Assembly (NCBI GenBank): GCA_009841115.1
Contig: VXML01000058.1
Span: 1-64,000, forward strand
Length of the DNA: 64,000 nt
Reading direction: 5' to 3'
Origin: Gemmatimonadota bacterium
Lineage (GTDB): Bacteria; Latescibacterota; UBA2968; UBA8231
The notes under the pieces are model-generated. The model was not told the origin of the DNA. It searched no databases and saw nothing but the letters and a program-made list of their open reading frames with translations. The position numbers and the translations under genes were made by a program. Below are positions 15,674-25,341 of this stretch, in pieces (position 1 is the first letter of the stretch; every line of letters starts with the position of its first letter).

Positions 15674-18225
15674 GTCGGAAATTCCTCGTAGTAGCGGTCA
15701 AAGGCCGCGGGCGTGCCGCAGATGTAGAGCGCGTCTTCTGGTTCAAGTACCAACGAAGCCGGAATCTCCATAATCACCTCGCCAGCCCGCTCGACCGCCA
15801 CCACCGAGCAGCCCGTGCGCTCGCGGATGCGCGCTGATAGCGGATGTCGCCCGGCGAGGGAGCCGGGCCGCAGCTTGACCATCTTGATCCGGGGCTTGTG
15901 CGAGACCATCTCCCCGAGGACGTGGTGGACCAGCAACTGGCCGGCGACCTGACTGACCGAGAGCGCAAAATCAGCGCCAGCGCGCTGCACCCGGTCTGCA
16001 TTTTCAACGTGCGACACGCAGGCCAACAGGGGAATCTCCGGGACGTGATCGCGCACCACCGCCGCGGCAAACAGGGCGGCCCCGTCGCTGTCGAGGGCGA
16101 GGATGACGACCCGCGCCTCCGCAATGGCAGCACGGTCCAAGACGCGCACGTCGAGCACATCGCCGACCACATCAACTCCGTCGCTGTCGGTTTCATCGAC
16201 GACCCGCACATCCTCGCCCGCAGCGTGGAGAATCTCGACCAGCTTTTGCCCGACATCGGCAAAGCCAATCACCACAATCGGCCCCTGCTGGGTAATCGGC
16301 CGGGCCATGTCGTTTAACCGGTGAATGCTCGCGGGTGTGCCGACCGCCACCAGAATGTCTCCGGGCTGGAGCTTTTCCGCGGCGGCCGGTGGCGAGCCGA
16401 GCGCGTCGTCTGCCCACTGCCCAACGATGTGGGCACCAGTCCGAGTGTACAGCTCGGTCTCGGCCAAGGTGCGGTTGGCGAGCGAGCTTTGGTCGTGAAC
16501 GCGCAGTTCGGCCACTTCGAGCAGCGAGTCGAGCGGCTCTACCCCCGCCACCCGCGGCCCAATCTTTGCGCTAGCGCGGACGGCGATCGCCGCAGCGAGA
16601 ACGTGGTTGGGGGTAAAGGCTGCGGTCGCGCCCGCCAGCAACATGGGGCCGCGGCGCTGGGGATGCTCGATCATCGCCACAATTGGACCGGCAAAACCGG
16701 CCTCGCGGGCGCTGAGCGCAAACAGGGCGTTGTCGTCGTCTGGGCCATTGGCCACCAGCGCCTTGGCCTTGGTCAACGGCCGCAGGTCCAGAGTTTCCGC
16801 CGCTAGGTCCGCATGTACGACCTGCACATCAGCACTTGTCTTGAGTTGCCGCGCTGTCGCCTCATCTTCTTCGATCACCACCATTGGCAGGTGCCGACTG
16901 GAAAGCTCGTCTATTAGAGTCTCGACCTCCGGCCCGTACCCATAGATGACCACGGCATCCTCCACCGCGGGCAGGGCACGGTCGGCTAGGTTTTCATCGA
17001 CGAGTGGGGTACTAAACTTGTCGATCTGAAACACCCCGAGGTGGGTGTCTCCTCCATGCGCCACCCGGCCTTCTAGGAGGATTGAGCAGCCCTTGAGCGC
17101 CAACGGCGTGAAGAGATTTAACAGGAACGCGGTGAAGATCAAAATGGTAAAGGTCTCCTGACCGATCACTCCTTGAGCTAGGGCCAGCGCAGCTAAGATA
17201 AACGCCATCTCGGCGCGGCCGCACATGCCCACACCCACCGTCAGCGCCTCTCGCCAAGGCATGCCAATGCGCAGCGCCATGCCACCGGCACTAAGCACCT
17301 GCCCAGTGATGACCGTCACCGCTAAAAGCGCGATAAACCCCACACCCGACGCGCTAATGTCAAACGAAATGGAAAAGCCCAGCGAGATGAAGAAGATCGG
17401 CCCGAGGAATGAATAGGCGATACCATAGGCGCGATCGTTTACCACCTTGACTAAATTGGGATGGGCGACGCGCTCCTCAAAGAACAGACCCGCCAAGTAG
17501 GCACCCAAGATCATGTGCAGCCCAATGGCCTCGGCAAAAAGACCAGCGGCAATGGCAGCAAGCAGCACAAAGGTGAAGCCCTTGCCACCTTCGGCGCGGA
17601 AGGGCAGGGTGAGTCGGGGATAGACAAAGGTGCCCAAAAGCAGTGCGACCGCGAAAAAGCCCACCACCTTGCCCAAGTTGACTACTAGATCCAAGGGAGC
17701 AAAGGTGCCGCCAGAGAGTGCGCCCATCACCAAGCTAAAAAAGATCAAGGTCAAAAGGTCGTTGATGATGCAACTAGCGACGACAACCCGCGCAACGCGA
17801 GTATCGGTCAGCCCCAAGTCCTTGAAGCTTTTTAGGGTAATTACGACTGCGGTAGCCGTTCCAATGATCAGCCCCACGAAGACGGAGGCGGCAAGATCCA
17901 GCCCGAAGAATTGGGCGACGGCAAAGCTGACGGCAAAAGGCACAGCAGCTCCTGCTATCGCCACCCCCAGCGAGCGCTTGAGCGCGGCGAAAAACTCATT
18001 GGGCTGGGTCTCCACCCCGGCGTGGAACATCAGAAAGAAGATGCCGATCTCGGCTAATAGTTGAATGGCCTCGTCCGGCTCGATCCACCCGAAAACCGCC
18101 GGCCCCACCAACACCCCGACGATCAATTCACCCATCACCGTTGGCAGGCCCAGCGGCCGCAAGGTCACGGCCACTAGCCAAATCCCGGCAAGCAAGATGA
18201 GTAAATCGAGCGCTACATTGTGCAT
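15670..18225 (-). CDS. CPA2-type cation/proton antiporter with two TrkA/RCK modules
   Basis: An 851-residue inner-membrane protein. Residues 1 to about 390 hold some 12 hydrophobic segments of a KefB/Na+-H+ exchanger domain (GELIVGVLVGP, FLMFHAGVE, IINDLLTLIFF). Two cytoplasmic regulatory halves follow: a TrkA-N domain from about 415 (VIYGYGPEVETLIDEL) with a TrkA-C domain to 640, then a second TrkA-N (VVIGFADVGQKLVEIL) and TrkA-C to the end. Such exchangers move K+ or Na+ against H+; the RCK domains bind nucleotides and gate the protein. Two RCK modules in tandem on one chain are more than the usual one. It has its own transcription unit. Confidence 0.88.
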   Translation of the reverse strand: MHNVALDLLILLAGIWLVAVTLRPLGLPTVMGELIVGVLVGPAVFGWIEPDEAIQLLAEIGIFFLMFHAGVETQPNEFFAALKRSLGVAIAGAAVPFAVSFAVAQFFGLDLAASVFVGLIIGTATAVVITLKSFKDLGLTDTRVARVVVASCIINDLLTLIFFSLVMGALSGGTFAPLDLVVNLGKVVGFFAVALLLGTFVYPRLTLPFRAEGGKGFTFVLLAAIAAGLFAEAIGLHMILGAYLAGLFFEERVAHPNLVKVVNDRAYGIAYSFLGPIFFISLGFSISFDISASGVGFIALLAVTVITGQVLSAGGMALRIGMPWREALTVGVGMCGRAEMAFILAALALAQGVIGQETFTILIFTAFLLNLFTPLALKGCSILLEGRVAHGGDTHLGVFQIDKFSTPLVDENLADRALPAVEDAVVIYGYGPEVETLIDELSSRHLPMVVIEEDEATARQLKTSADVQVVHADLAAETLDLRPLTKAKALVANGPDDDNALFALSAREAGFAGPIVAMIEHPQRRGPMLLAGATAAFTPNHVLAAAIAVRASAKIGPRVAGVEPLDSLLEVAELRVHDQSSLANRTLAETELYTRTGAHIVGQWADDALGSPPAAAEKLQPGDILVAVGTPASIHRLNDMARPITQQGPIVVIGFADVGQKLVEILHAAGEDVRVVDETDSDGVDVVGDVLDVRVLDRAAIAEARVVILALDSDGAALFAAAVVRDHVPEIPLLACVSHVENADRVQRAGADFALSVSQVAGQLLVHHVLGEMVSHKPRIKMVKLRPGSLAGRHPLSARIRERTGCSVVAVERAGEVIMEIPASLVLEPEDALYICGTPAAFDRYYEEFPT

Positions 18226-18373
18226 GAGCTGAGTCCCTGCGCGTTGACTGCTTTAGTTGATTATACAAAAAAATAAAAAAGGATTCTGCGTGCTGTGGCA
18301 AAATTGCACTTGGGAGCCTCGGGGTGGTAATTGTGCACATTCGTGCGTTAATTGAAACGGCGGTGCTTTAAAC

Positions 18374-20173
18374 GTGAATCAAAACGCTCCCAACATCCAT
18401 CCCCGCGAAGTCCGCCAAGCCCTTGCGTGGTTTGCCGGCGTCCTATGGCGCGGCGCGCCTTGGGCCATGGCCGTCGGCGTCTGCGGACAGTTCCTGCCGG
18501 CCTTTTTGCCCGCCGCGCGAATCCTAGTCATCAAAGAACTCGTCGATGGCGTCCACGCGGTGTACGGCCAAGGGGCTGCGGGGTTTGCGGTCGTAGTGCC
18601 GCTACTAACTTGGTTGGCCGGGCTGCGGCTGTTGGAGGCCATGCTCGCGGCCGTGCGAGGACACGCGGCCGCGGCCGTGCGGGAGAAGACGAGCTGGCAG
18701 TTGCAGGAGCGAGTGCTCGAACAAGCAGCGCGGGTGGGGCTGAACGAGTTTGAGTATCGGGAATTTTTCGACCGCATGCAGCGGGCGCTCCAAGCGGCGT
18801 ACTACCGCGCCTACGGCATCTTCCGCGACGCGATGTCCACGCTCGAAAGCGCGATCGTGCTCTGCACCTTGATCGCGCTCTTTGCGACCGGGCACTGGTC
18901 GATCCCGCTGGTACTGTTCTTGGGCACGGCCCCGGTTTTCTACACCCAAATGCGGCGCGGCCGCGAAATCTACGCGCTCTTCCACGAACAGACGCCCGAG
19001 CAGCGCCGCGCCGAGTACTTGGTGGGTTTGGTGACCGACCGCGACGCCGCCAAGGAGATCCGACTCTACGGACTGGGCGACTTCCTCGTCCGCACTTGGG
19101 AGAATCTAGCCCAGACGCTCCGCCGGCAGCGCTTCCGGCTGACCCTGCAACAGCAGCGCTACTTGTTCGGCGGGCGGCTCAGCGGGATCGGCTCGGCGCT
19201 GTTGGCACTGGTCATTCTGCTCTATCAAGCGGCCTATGGTGCCCTGACCTTGGGCGGATTTTTCGCCCTAGCCGAGACCATCGTGCGCTTCCAAGGCACC
19301 CTCTTCCAGATGCTGCGGCAGATGGGCGATGTCTTTGAGCAGGCGCTCTATATCCGCGACTTGCGCTTGTTCGTGGAGTCGCCGACCGAGCAGGGAGCGG
19401 GCTGGGAAGAGCTATCCGAGCGGCCGCTAGACATCGCCGTCGAAGGGGTGGGATTTGCCTACGGTGACGGCCCCTCGGTACTCAACCGGGTCTCGTTGCG
19501 GCTCAGGCCCGGGGAGAAGCTGGCGTTGGTAGGTGCCAATGGAGCAGGCAAGACGACCTTGGTCAAGCTGCTCTTGGGGCTGTATCCGCCGAGTGAAGGC
19601 CGGGTGCTCTACAATGGGGTAGATGGCCGCCAGCTCGACCCAGAAATCCTGCGGCGGCGCTGTGCCGCAGTATTCCAAGACTTTGTGCAGTATCAGCGCA
19701 CGGCGCGGGAGAATATCGGCTATGGGCAGACTGAAGAACTGGACGACCAAGCCCGGGTGGAGCAAGCGGCGCTGGCCGGTGGGAGTGCGCCAATAGTAGC
19801 GGCGCTGGCCGCCGGCTACGACGCGACCTTGGGGCGCTACTTCGAGGGAGGACAAGACCTATCGCGCGGGCAGTGGCAGAAGCTGGCGCTATCGCGCGCC
19901 TATTTCCGCGACGCCCAGCTTCTGGTCTTCGACGAGCCAACCGCGGCGCTGGATCCACGGGCCGAACTGGAAGTCTTTCGCCAGTTTCGCGCCTTGAGCG
20001 AGGGCAAGTCGGCCGTTTTCGTCTCGCACCGCATGGCCTCGGCCCGGGTGGCCGACCGCATCATAGTCCTTGACGAAGGTCGGGTGTTAGAGGAGGGAAC
20101 CCACGACGAGTTGATGGCGCGCGGGGGCGAATACGCGCGGATGTTCGCGCTACAAGCGCAGAGGTACCAATGA
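18374..20173 (+). CDS. ABC exporter half, permease and ATPase fused (first subunit)
   Basis: A 599-residue ABC half-transporter with GTG start. About six membrane segments fill residues 20-310; the ATPase has Walker A GANGAGKTT, the Q loop VFQDF, signature LSRGQWQK and Walker B LLVFDEPTAALDP, and the His switch SHR. The variant signature with GQWQK is seen in exporters of small peptides or drugs. The stop overlaps the next start (ATGA), so the two halves are made together and probably form a heterodimer. The substrate is not indicated. Confidence 0.88.
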   Translation: MNQNAPNIHPREVRQALAWFAGVLWRGAPWAMAVGVCGQFLPAFLPAARILVIKELVDGVHAVYGQGAAGFAVVVPLLTWLAGLRLLEAMLAAVRGHAAAAVREKTSWQLQERVLEQAARVGLNEFEYREFFDRMQRALQAAYYRAYGIFRDAMSTLESAIVLCTLIALFATGHWSIPLVLFLGTAPVFYTQMRRGREIYALFHEQTPEQRRAEYLVGLVTDRDAAKEIRLYGLGDFLVRTWENLAQTLRRQRFRLTLQQQRYLFGGRLSGIGSALLALVILLYQAAYGALTLGGFFALAETIVRFQGTLFQMLRQMGDVFEQALYIRDLRLFVESPTEQGAGWEELSERPLDIAVEGVGFAYGDGPSVLNRVSLRLRPGEKLALVGANGAGKTTLVKLLLGLYPPSEGRVLYNGVDGRQLDPEILRRRCAAVFQDFVQYQRTARENIGYGQTEELDDQARVEQAALAGGSAPIVAALAAGYDATLGRYFEGGQDLSRGQWQKLALSRAYFRDAQLLVFDEPTAALDPRAELEVFRQFRALSEGKSAVFVSHRMASARVADRIIVLDEGRVLEEGTHDELMARGGEYARMFALQAQRYQ

Positions 20174-21936
20174 GCCTGTTGCCCAAAATGCTCAAAGAGG
20201 CGCTGCAAGTTCATCCCTTGGGAGTGGGCGGGTTGGCGGCACTGGCGCTGGTTAGCTCCCTGCTGCCAGCGGTAGAGTTGTGGCTAACCGGACGGATCGT
20301 CGATGAGTTGGCCGCGGTGTTGGGCGAGGGACGGGCGGCTTTTTTGCAGGTCCTGCCCTGGGTCGGCGGATTTTTCGGCACGCTCTTTGCCTATATGCTG
20401 CTCGATATGGCGCGGGCGGTTTTGCAAGTCGATGTGCAGGAAAAAATCGGCGTGCGGATCCAGCGCCGGGTCATCGACAAGGTGCAAAAGGTCGAGTTGG
20501 CCAGCTTTGAGCATCCCTCGTTTTACGATGCGCTCAAGCGGGCCAACGAGGACCTGAGCGGTCGGCTCTTGAGCCTACTCAATGTGGTGCTAGACGTCGT
20601 TGGCGCACTCGGGGGGCTAGGCGCGATTGTAGTCGTGCTGCTGACCGGGCACTGGGCGCTGGGACCACTGGTGGTTATCGGTTCGGTGCCGGGGGTGTGG
20701 GTGATGATGCGGATGAACAAGAAGACGCACTACGTCTATCGCGAGCGCACGCCGCAGTACCGCGAAACAGCCTATTTCCGCGACCTGATGACCAAGCGCG
20801 AGGAGGCGATGGAGGTGCGGCTGTTCACCCTGCGCGACCATCTGCTCGACACGTGGCGCGAGAAAGCAGTCGCCCTAGCAAAAGAGCGGCGCGGGCTAGA
20901 GACCAAACAGGCGTGGCTCGGCGGGCTGACCTCCAGCATTGACGGCTGGGCCTACGTGAGCTGCCTGACGATCCTCGCTTGGATGGTGGCCGGGGCGCAA
21001 TTGACGATTGGCCAGTACGGGATGCTGACGCGGGCGGTGCAGCAGTTTACTTGGCGGCTCGAAGGGATCATGCGCTCGCTGGGCACGCTGCACGAGGAGT
21101 CCCTTTACTTGGGGGATCTCTATGAGTTTTTCAGCTTGGTGGCCCCCGAGGAATCCGCCGGGCCGCCGACCGACGCGAGCAGGATGCCGGCCGGGGAACG
21201 CCTGTCGTTGCGCTTCGACAAGGTGTCTTTCCACTATCCGGGCGGCGAAGACGTGCTGACGGACATCGACTTGGAAATCTGCCCAAGCGAACGGATCGCG
21301 CTGGTCGGCGAAAACGGAGCCGGCAAAACTACCTTAGTCAAGCTGATGATGGGGCTGTACCAGCCGACGAGCGGACAAATCCTGCTCGGCGACAAGCCGC
21401 TACCAGAATGGCCGCGGGAGCAGGTCCGGCGGCTTTTTGCAGCCGTCTTCCAAGACTTCGTGCGCTTCCAGTTTTCCGTGCGCGACAACATCGCCTTCGG
21501 GGCATTGGGCGACCAGGCGGCCGTCGAGCAGGCGGCCAGATGGGCGGGGGCGGCCGAGTTTATCGCCGAATTCCCCGATCAGTACGAGACTCTACTGGGC
21601 AAGGAACTGGGGGGCGCAGATTTATCGACTGGACAGTGGCAGAAGCTGGCGACGGCGCGGGCGCTGGTGCGGATAGCTGAATTCGTGGTGCTAGACGAGC
21701 CGACCGCGGCCCTGGACCCCAAAGCCGAAGCCGAAGTCTATCGGCACTTTGGGGAGATGACCCGGGGCAAAGCCTCAGTGTTGATTTCGCACCGACTCGG
21801 TGCTGCGAGGATCGCCGACCGGATTTTGGTGCTCAAGGGGGGACGGCTCATCGAGGAGGGGACGCACGAAGACCTGATGCACAAAGGCGGAGAGTACAGC
21901 CGCTTGTTTAGCCTACAAGCTCAGTGGTACGAGTAA
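20170..21936 (+). CDS. ABC exporter half, permease and ATPase fused (second subunit)
   Basis: A 588-residue partner of the upstream gene, with which it shares a 4-base overlap. Membrane segments fill residues 15-310. The ATPase shows Walker A GENGAGKTT, VFQDFVRF, signature LSTGQWQK, Walker B FVVLDEPTAALDP and SHR. Both halves have complete-looking catalytic motifs, so neither site seems degenerate. No peptide precursor gene is seen nearby. The convergent RRM gene ends 3 bases after this stop. Confidence 0.88.
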   Translation: MSLLPKMLKEALQVHPLGVGGLAALALVSSLLPAVELWLTGRIVDELAAVLGEGRAAFLQVLPWVGGFFGTLFAYMLLDMARAVLQVDVQEKIGVRIQRRVIDKVQKVELASFEHPSFYDALKRANEDLSGRLLSLLNVVLDVVGALGGLGAIVVVLLTGHWALGPLVVIGSVPGVWVMMRMNKKTHYVYRERTPQYRETAYFRDLMTKREEAMEVRLFTLRDHLLDTWREKAVALAKERRGLETKQAWLGGLTSSIDGWAYVSCLTILAWMVAGAQLTIGQYGMLTRAVQQFTWRLEGIMRSLGTLHEESLYLGDLYEFFSLVAPEESAGPPTDASRMPAGERLSLRFDKVSFHYPGGEDVLTDIDLEICPSERIALVGENGAGKTTLVKLMMGLYQPTSGQILLGDKPLPEWPREQVRRLFAAVFQDFVRFQFSVRDNIAFGALGDQAAVEQAARWAGAAEFIAEFPDQYETLLGKELGGADLSTGQWQKLATARALVRIAEFVVLDEPTAALDPKAEAEVYRHFGEMTRGKASVLISHRLGAARIADRILVLKGGRLIEEGTHEDLMHKGGEYSRLFSLQAQWYE

Positions 21937-21939
21937 GGG

Positions 21940-22206
21940 CTAGCGCCGTCGGCCCCTGCGGAACCTGCCGCGCGGGCGCGCAGGACGGTCGGCCATTTCC
22001 TCGACGACCATGTCTAAGCCCTTGAGATTTTGCCCGTTGAGCATGTCGATGGCCTCGCGGGCCGCGGCCTTGCTGGGCATGTCGATCTGGCCCCAGCGGC
22101 GGCGTGGGTCAATGGTGGCCGCAGCGACGGCCCCGAACAACTCGAACAGCGTACGGAGGTCGTCCTCGGTTACTTCAGTAGCTAGATTATCAACGCGAAT
22201 CTTCAT
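21940..22206 (-). CDS. RRM-domain RNA-binding protein
   Basis: An 88-residue protein made of one RNA-recognition motif with the two RNP strands: IRVDNLATEVTEDDL (RNP2 region) and WGQIDMPSKAAAREAI (RNP1 region, rather degenerate), followed by a basic tail RPARPRGRFRRGRRR. Small bacterial RRM proteins bind single-stranded RNA and are often cold-inducible. The cold-shock gene lies upstream on the same strand, but a strong terminator separates them. Confidence 0.8.
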   Translation of the reverse strand: MKIRVDNLATEVTEDDLRTLFELFGAVAAATIDPRRRWGQIDMPSKAAAREAIDMLNGQNLKGLDMVVEEMADRPARPRGRFRRGRRR

Positions 22207-22210
22207 TAAA

Positions 22211-22254
22211 ATTCCAAAAAATAAAAGGGGGTGATGCTGTTACATCACCCCCTT
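22211..22254 (-). terminator. Rho-independent terminator after the cold-shock gene
   Basis: A perfect 12-bp stem (AAGGGGGTGATG at 22225-22236 with its complement at 22243-22254), 6-base loop, followed on the minus strand by TTTTATTTTTT. It ends the cold-shock transcript just before the RRM gene, so the RRM gene needs read-through or its own promoter within the hairpin region. Confidence 0.88.
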
Positions 22255-22276
22255 GAACTGAGTAAAAAGCGAGGGC

Positions 22277-22486
22277 TTAAACTGCTACTACGCCCTCAGC
22301 CGCCGGGCCTTTCTTGCCCTGGACGACTTCAAATTCCACTTGCTGTCCGTCGGACAAGGTGCGAAAACCCTCAGCCCGAATCGCGCTGTGGTGGACGAAA
22401 ACATCTTCGCCGTTCTCGCGCTCAATAAAGCCAAAGCCCTTCGCGTCGTTGAACCATTTTACGGTTCCCTTCTCGCGATCTGCCAT
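22277..22486 (-). CDS. Cold-shock domain protein (CspA family)
   Basis: A 69-residue cold-shock protein with both RNA-binding motifs, KGFGFI and VFVHHSAI, and the family length. It melts RNA secondary structure in the cytoplasm. The minus-strand leader upstream (22487 to about 22630) is long, as is usual for csp genes controlled by the folding of their mRNA. Confidence 0.93.
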   Translation of the reverse strand: MADREKGTVKWFNDAKGFGFIERENGEDVFVHHSAIRAEGFRTLSDGQQVEFEVVQGKKGPAAEGVVAV

Positions 22487-22872
22487 AAGTAAAATCCTTT
22501 TGCAATGTGCGGTTAGAGCAGAACGTGCGAATAACTTTGAGTAGGAATTCTACTGCTTCAGGCTTTTCGGTAGGAAAACTACATCCGGCCCGGGGGTAGG
22601 AATCTACGCGAATCCGAACGACTGCCAACGTGGTTCAAAATGCCCCCACAACTATTGTAGAGACAGACGACTGGGGTAAATATAGGGAATCTCAGCCGCA
22701 ACACAAGGAACTTATTTGCCGGCTACTGGGCCATCCAACCCACCCCTATTCTTCCAATCCTTCATTTGGAATTGGCACTGCGGCCTCTATATTAAAGGAA
22801 TTCAAAGGGATAGACAGAGCCAACCTTGTTTATCCCGTCTATCCACATTGTACTAATGGAGATAAACGGCCC
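22487..22872. other. Leader region between the cold-shock and YIP1 genes
   Basis: No gene is supported. The left 140 bases would be the cold-shock mRNA leader, with pyrimidine-rich tracts. On the plus strand the YIP1 frame stays open to 22630 but the added residues do not resemble the family, and the true start is at 22873. The divergent promoters must lie here; I see no strong consensus. Confidence 0.4.
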
Positions 22873-23586
22873 ATGAGCGCAACCGGACCGGGGTTTGCCG
22901 CTGAAGACCTAAGCCTTTTCGCGCGGATACAGCGCGTTTTTTACGCGCCGAGCACAGCTTTTGCCGCGGTGCGCGGCCAAGAGAGCGCCCATGACTGGTT
23001 GTTGCCAGTCCTCTTGGTTTGTGCAGTGGGGGTTGGCTGCTATAACCTGACCCTCGACGTAGGAGCACCGGCCGTCCAAGAGCAGCTAGAGGACTTGGAC
23101 GAGGCCGAGCGGCAGCAAGCAGAGGCGCTCCAAGCGCATGGCTGGATGGTGGTCCCGGTGGGGCTTTTTTTTTCACTAGTCGTGGTCGGGGGCGTGCTTT
23201 TGATGCTGGCGCGCTCCGTTTTCCAAGCCGAGGTCAGCTACCGGCAAATGCTGGTCGTAAAAGCGTATGCGCTGTTGGTGGTGGCAGTCGAGTGGGTGGT
23301 GCGCGTGGTGCTGGTGCTGGCAACCGGCGACATTGGGGCCCATCTGGGGCTGGGCCTCTTTTTGTCCGAGGAAGCCGCAGCCACGTTTGGTGGCCGGATT
23401 CTTACGGCCCTCAATCCCTTTGACCTGTGGCAGATTGGGATCATGGGCGTCGGGTTGGGCGCGCTGGCCGACGCGCCTGTGCGCAGGGCGACCCTCTTAC
23501 TTGGGCTTTTGTGGCTAATCTGGATCTTCGGCGGCGTCTTCATCGAGATCATCAGCCAAAGCGCGCTCCCGCCACCTCCTGAATAG
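22873..23586 (+). CDS. YIP1-family membrane protein
   Basis: A 237-residue protein with the YIP1 layout: an amphipathic start (LSLFARIQRVFYAPSTAF) followed by about five membrane segments (LLPVLLVCAVGVGCY, VVPVGLFFSLVVVGGVLLML, AYALLVVAVEWVVRVVLVL, and so on). I start at ATG 22873, where the family begins, with GGAGA upstream; the frame could start at 22630 but that part looks non-coding. Bacterial members are of unknown function. Confidence 0.7.
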   Translation: MSATGPGFAAEDLSLFARIQRVFYAPSTAFAAVRGQESAHDWLLPVLLVCAVGVGCYNLTLDVGAPAVQEQLEDLDEAERQQAEALQAHGWMVVPVGLFFSLVVVGGVLLMLARSVFQAEVSYRQMLVVKAYALLVVAVEWVVRVVLVLATGDIGAHLGLGLFLSEEAAATFGGRILTALNPFDLWQIGIMGVGLGALADAPVRRATLLLGLLWLIWIFGGVFIEIISQSALPPPPE

Positions 23587-23616
23587 ATCCTACGCGTTTT
23601 TAATACGCGATCGCAC

Positions 23617-24867
23617 ATGCCTAAAAATGGAATCAACGCGGTCGTCGCGGCTTTTGCGACCTTCATCTATCCGGCTGCTGTCTGCGGAGACGGAGAAACC
23701 TTGCTCGAATCCTTGTTGCGCCCCAATCCCATCTGCGCCCCCGTGCTCGCGGCCGCGACTAAGCACGAAGTGCAGATCCTCTACACGCAAATCGACCGCG
23801 ACGCCGCCAACCGACCGCATTTCACCCGCCACGAATACCGCGTCAATCCCGAGGATTATTTTTATCCGGCGAGCACAATCAAGCTAGCAGGTGCCCTGCT
23901 GGCGCTGGAAAAGCTCAATCAACTAGGCATTGCGGGTGTGGACCAGCATACGCCCGTCCGCATTGACAGCGCCTTCAGCGGCCAAACCGCAGTGCGCGAA
24001 GATCCAAGCGCACCGGATGGCCTGCCCACCATCGCCCACTACATCCGCAAGCTCTTCGCCGTCAGCGACAACGACGCGTACAACCGGCTCTACGAGTTCG
24101 TGGGTCAGCAGCGGATGAACGAAGGGCTGTGGGAGAAGGGGTACCGGGATGTGCGCCTGACGCACCGGCTTGCCATCGCGCGCTCGCCCGAGGAAAATCG
24201 GCATACAAATCCGCTGGCTTTCTACCGAGGCGACCAAGTCCTCTACCAGCAGCCGATGCTGGTCAATCCGCATACGTGGCATGCGCCCGCGCCGATTCCC
24301 AAGGGCGAGGGACACATCCAAAACGGGGAGTTGGTAGCCGCGCCCAAGGATTTCGCCGGGTCGAACTACATGTCGGTAGAAGTGTTACAAGACCTGCTCA
24401 TGGCAGTGTTTTTCCCCGAGGAGTTGCCCGCAGAGCGGCGCTTCGACCTACGGCCCGACGACTACCGCTTCCTCTACCGCGCCATGTCCATGCTGCCCCG
24501 CGAGTGTCCCCATCCCCAATACGACCCGGAAAAGTACTACGACAGCTACGTAAAATTCTTCCTGTTTGGCGACAACAAGGCACCCATGCCCGACTCGGTG
24601 CGGATTTTCAACAAGGTGGGATTGGCTTACGGATATGTGACGGACAACGCCTATATCGTCGATTTTGAGCACGGGGTCGAGTTTTTGCTAACGGCCGTGG
24701 TGTTGGTAAACGAGAACGGCATTTTTAACGACGGGGCCTACGAGTACGACGAGGTGGGGCTGCCGTTTTTGGCCGAACTAGGCCGGGTCATCTACGCGTA
24801 CGAGTTGGAACGGAAACGGGCGCATCAGCCGGATTTGAGCAAGTGGCGGATCAACTACGGGCCATGA
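23617..24867 (+). CDS. Class A beta-lactamase-fold serine hydrolase
   Basis: A 416-residue protein with a short hydrophobic N-terminus that may be a signal peptide. It has the serine beta-lactamase motifs: PASTIKL (SxxK) at about 88, AVSDNDAYN (SDN) at about 148 and NKVGLAYG in place of KTG near 332. Longer than true class A enzymes (about 290) with extra segments after SDN, so it is probably a related hydrolase or peptidase rather than a resistance enzyme. It lies 30 bases downstream of the YIP1 gene. Confidence 0.75.
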   Translation: MPKNGINAVVAAFATFIYPAAVCGDGETLLESLLRPNPICAPVLAAATKHEVQILYTQIDRDAANRPHFTRHEYRVNPEDYFYPASTIKLAGALLALEKLNQLGIAGVDQHTPVRIDSAFSGQTAVREDPSAPDGLPTIAHYIRKLFAVSDNDAYNRLYEFVGQQRMNEGLWEKGYRDVRLTHRLAIARSPEENRHTNPLAFYRGDQVLYQQPMLVNPHTWHAPAPIPKGEGHIQNGELVAAPKDFAGSNYMSVEVLQDLLMAVFFPEELPAERRFDLRPDDYRFLYRAMSMLPRECPHPQYDPEKYYDSYVKFFLFGDNKAPMPDSVRIFNKVGLAYGYVTDNAYIVDFEHGVEFLLTAVVLVNENGIFNDGAYEYDEVGLPFLAELGRVIYAYELERKRAHQPDLSKWRINYGP

Positions 24868-24888
24868 GGGATAACGAGATTAGCGCTA

Positions 24889-25284
24889 CTAGCGCTGAGA
24901 ACCTTCCAACGCTTCGACCCGTCGGCTGAAGCCGTTGAGTACATCCTCAGTGGAGTACAAAGACAACCGCCGCTGACTATAGGGAACGCGCATTCCACGC
25001 TGGCGCTCTAAGGCGTTAAGTTCCCGGTCGAGCCTGAAAATCCAGTTGATGCTTTCGGGAAAAAGATGGTAGCTGCTAGCCAACAAGGGCAGGTGCCGAG
25101 GGCGCGTTCCCGCTTGGGCGTGTATGGCTCTTATGCGATCGACCAAGGCTTGGATTCGCTTGTGCCCCTGTCGCCATTGCCAGAACCCATAGAGTAGTAT
25201 CGCCCAAGCTGCCAAGAGCCCAAGGCAGAACAAGAAGAATGGGGATACTACGATATTAGCGATAATGGGAATGATAATATCCAT
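24889..25284 (-). CDS. Small membrane-anchored hypothetical protein
   Basis: A 131-residue protein with an N-terminal membrane region (IIPIIANIVVSPFFLFCLG, then LAAWAILLYGF) and a charged, helical cytoplasmic part. AGAGGT precedes the ATG. No family is recognised. It is convergent with the beta-lactamase-like gene. Confidence 0.55.
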   Translation of the reverse strand: MDIIIPIIANIVVSPFFLFCLGLLAAWAILLYGFWQWRQGHKRIQALVDRIRAIHAQAGTRPRHLPLLASSYHLFPESINWIFRLDRELNALERQRGMRVPYSQRRLSLYSTEDVLNGFSRRVEALEGSQR

Positions 25285-25341
25285 AAATATACCTCTGCTT
25301 GCGGCTATCTAGCGGCTATCTATATATAATAATTTTGATCG

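Noticed and set aside
18374-21936. Degenerate ATPase site in the ABC pair
   Set aside because: The signature reads LSRGQ and LSTGQ in place of LSGGQ, but Walker A, Walker B with the Glu, and the His switch are intact in both; variants at the third place are common.
23617-24867. True class A beta-lactamase resistance gene
   Set aside because: SxxK and SDN are present but KTG is KVG, the protein is over 100 residues too long, and no regulator or mobile context is near.
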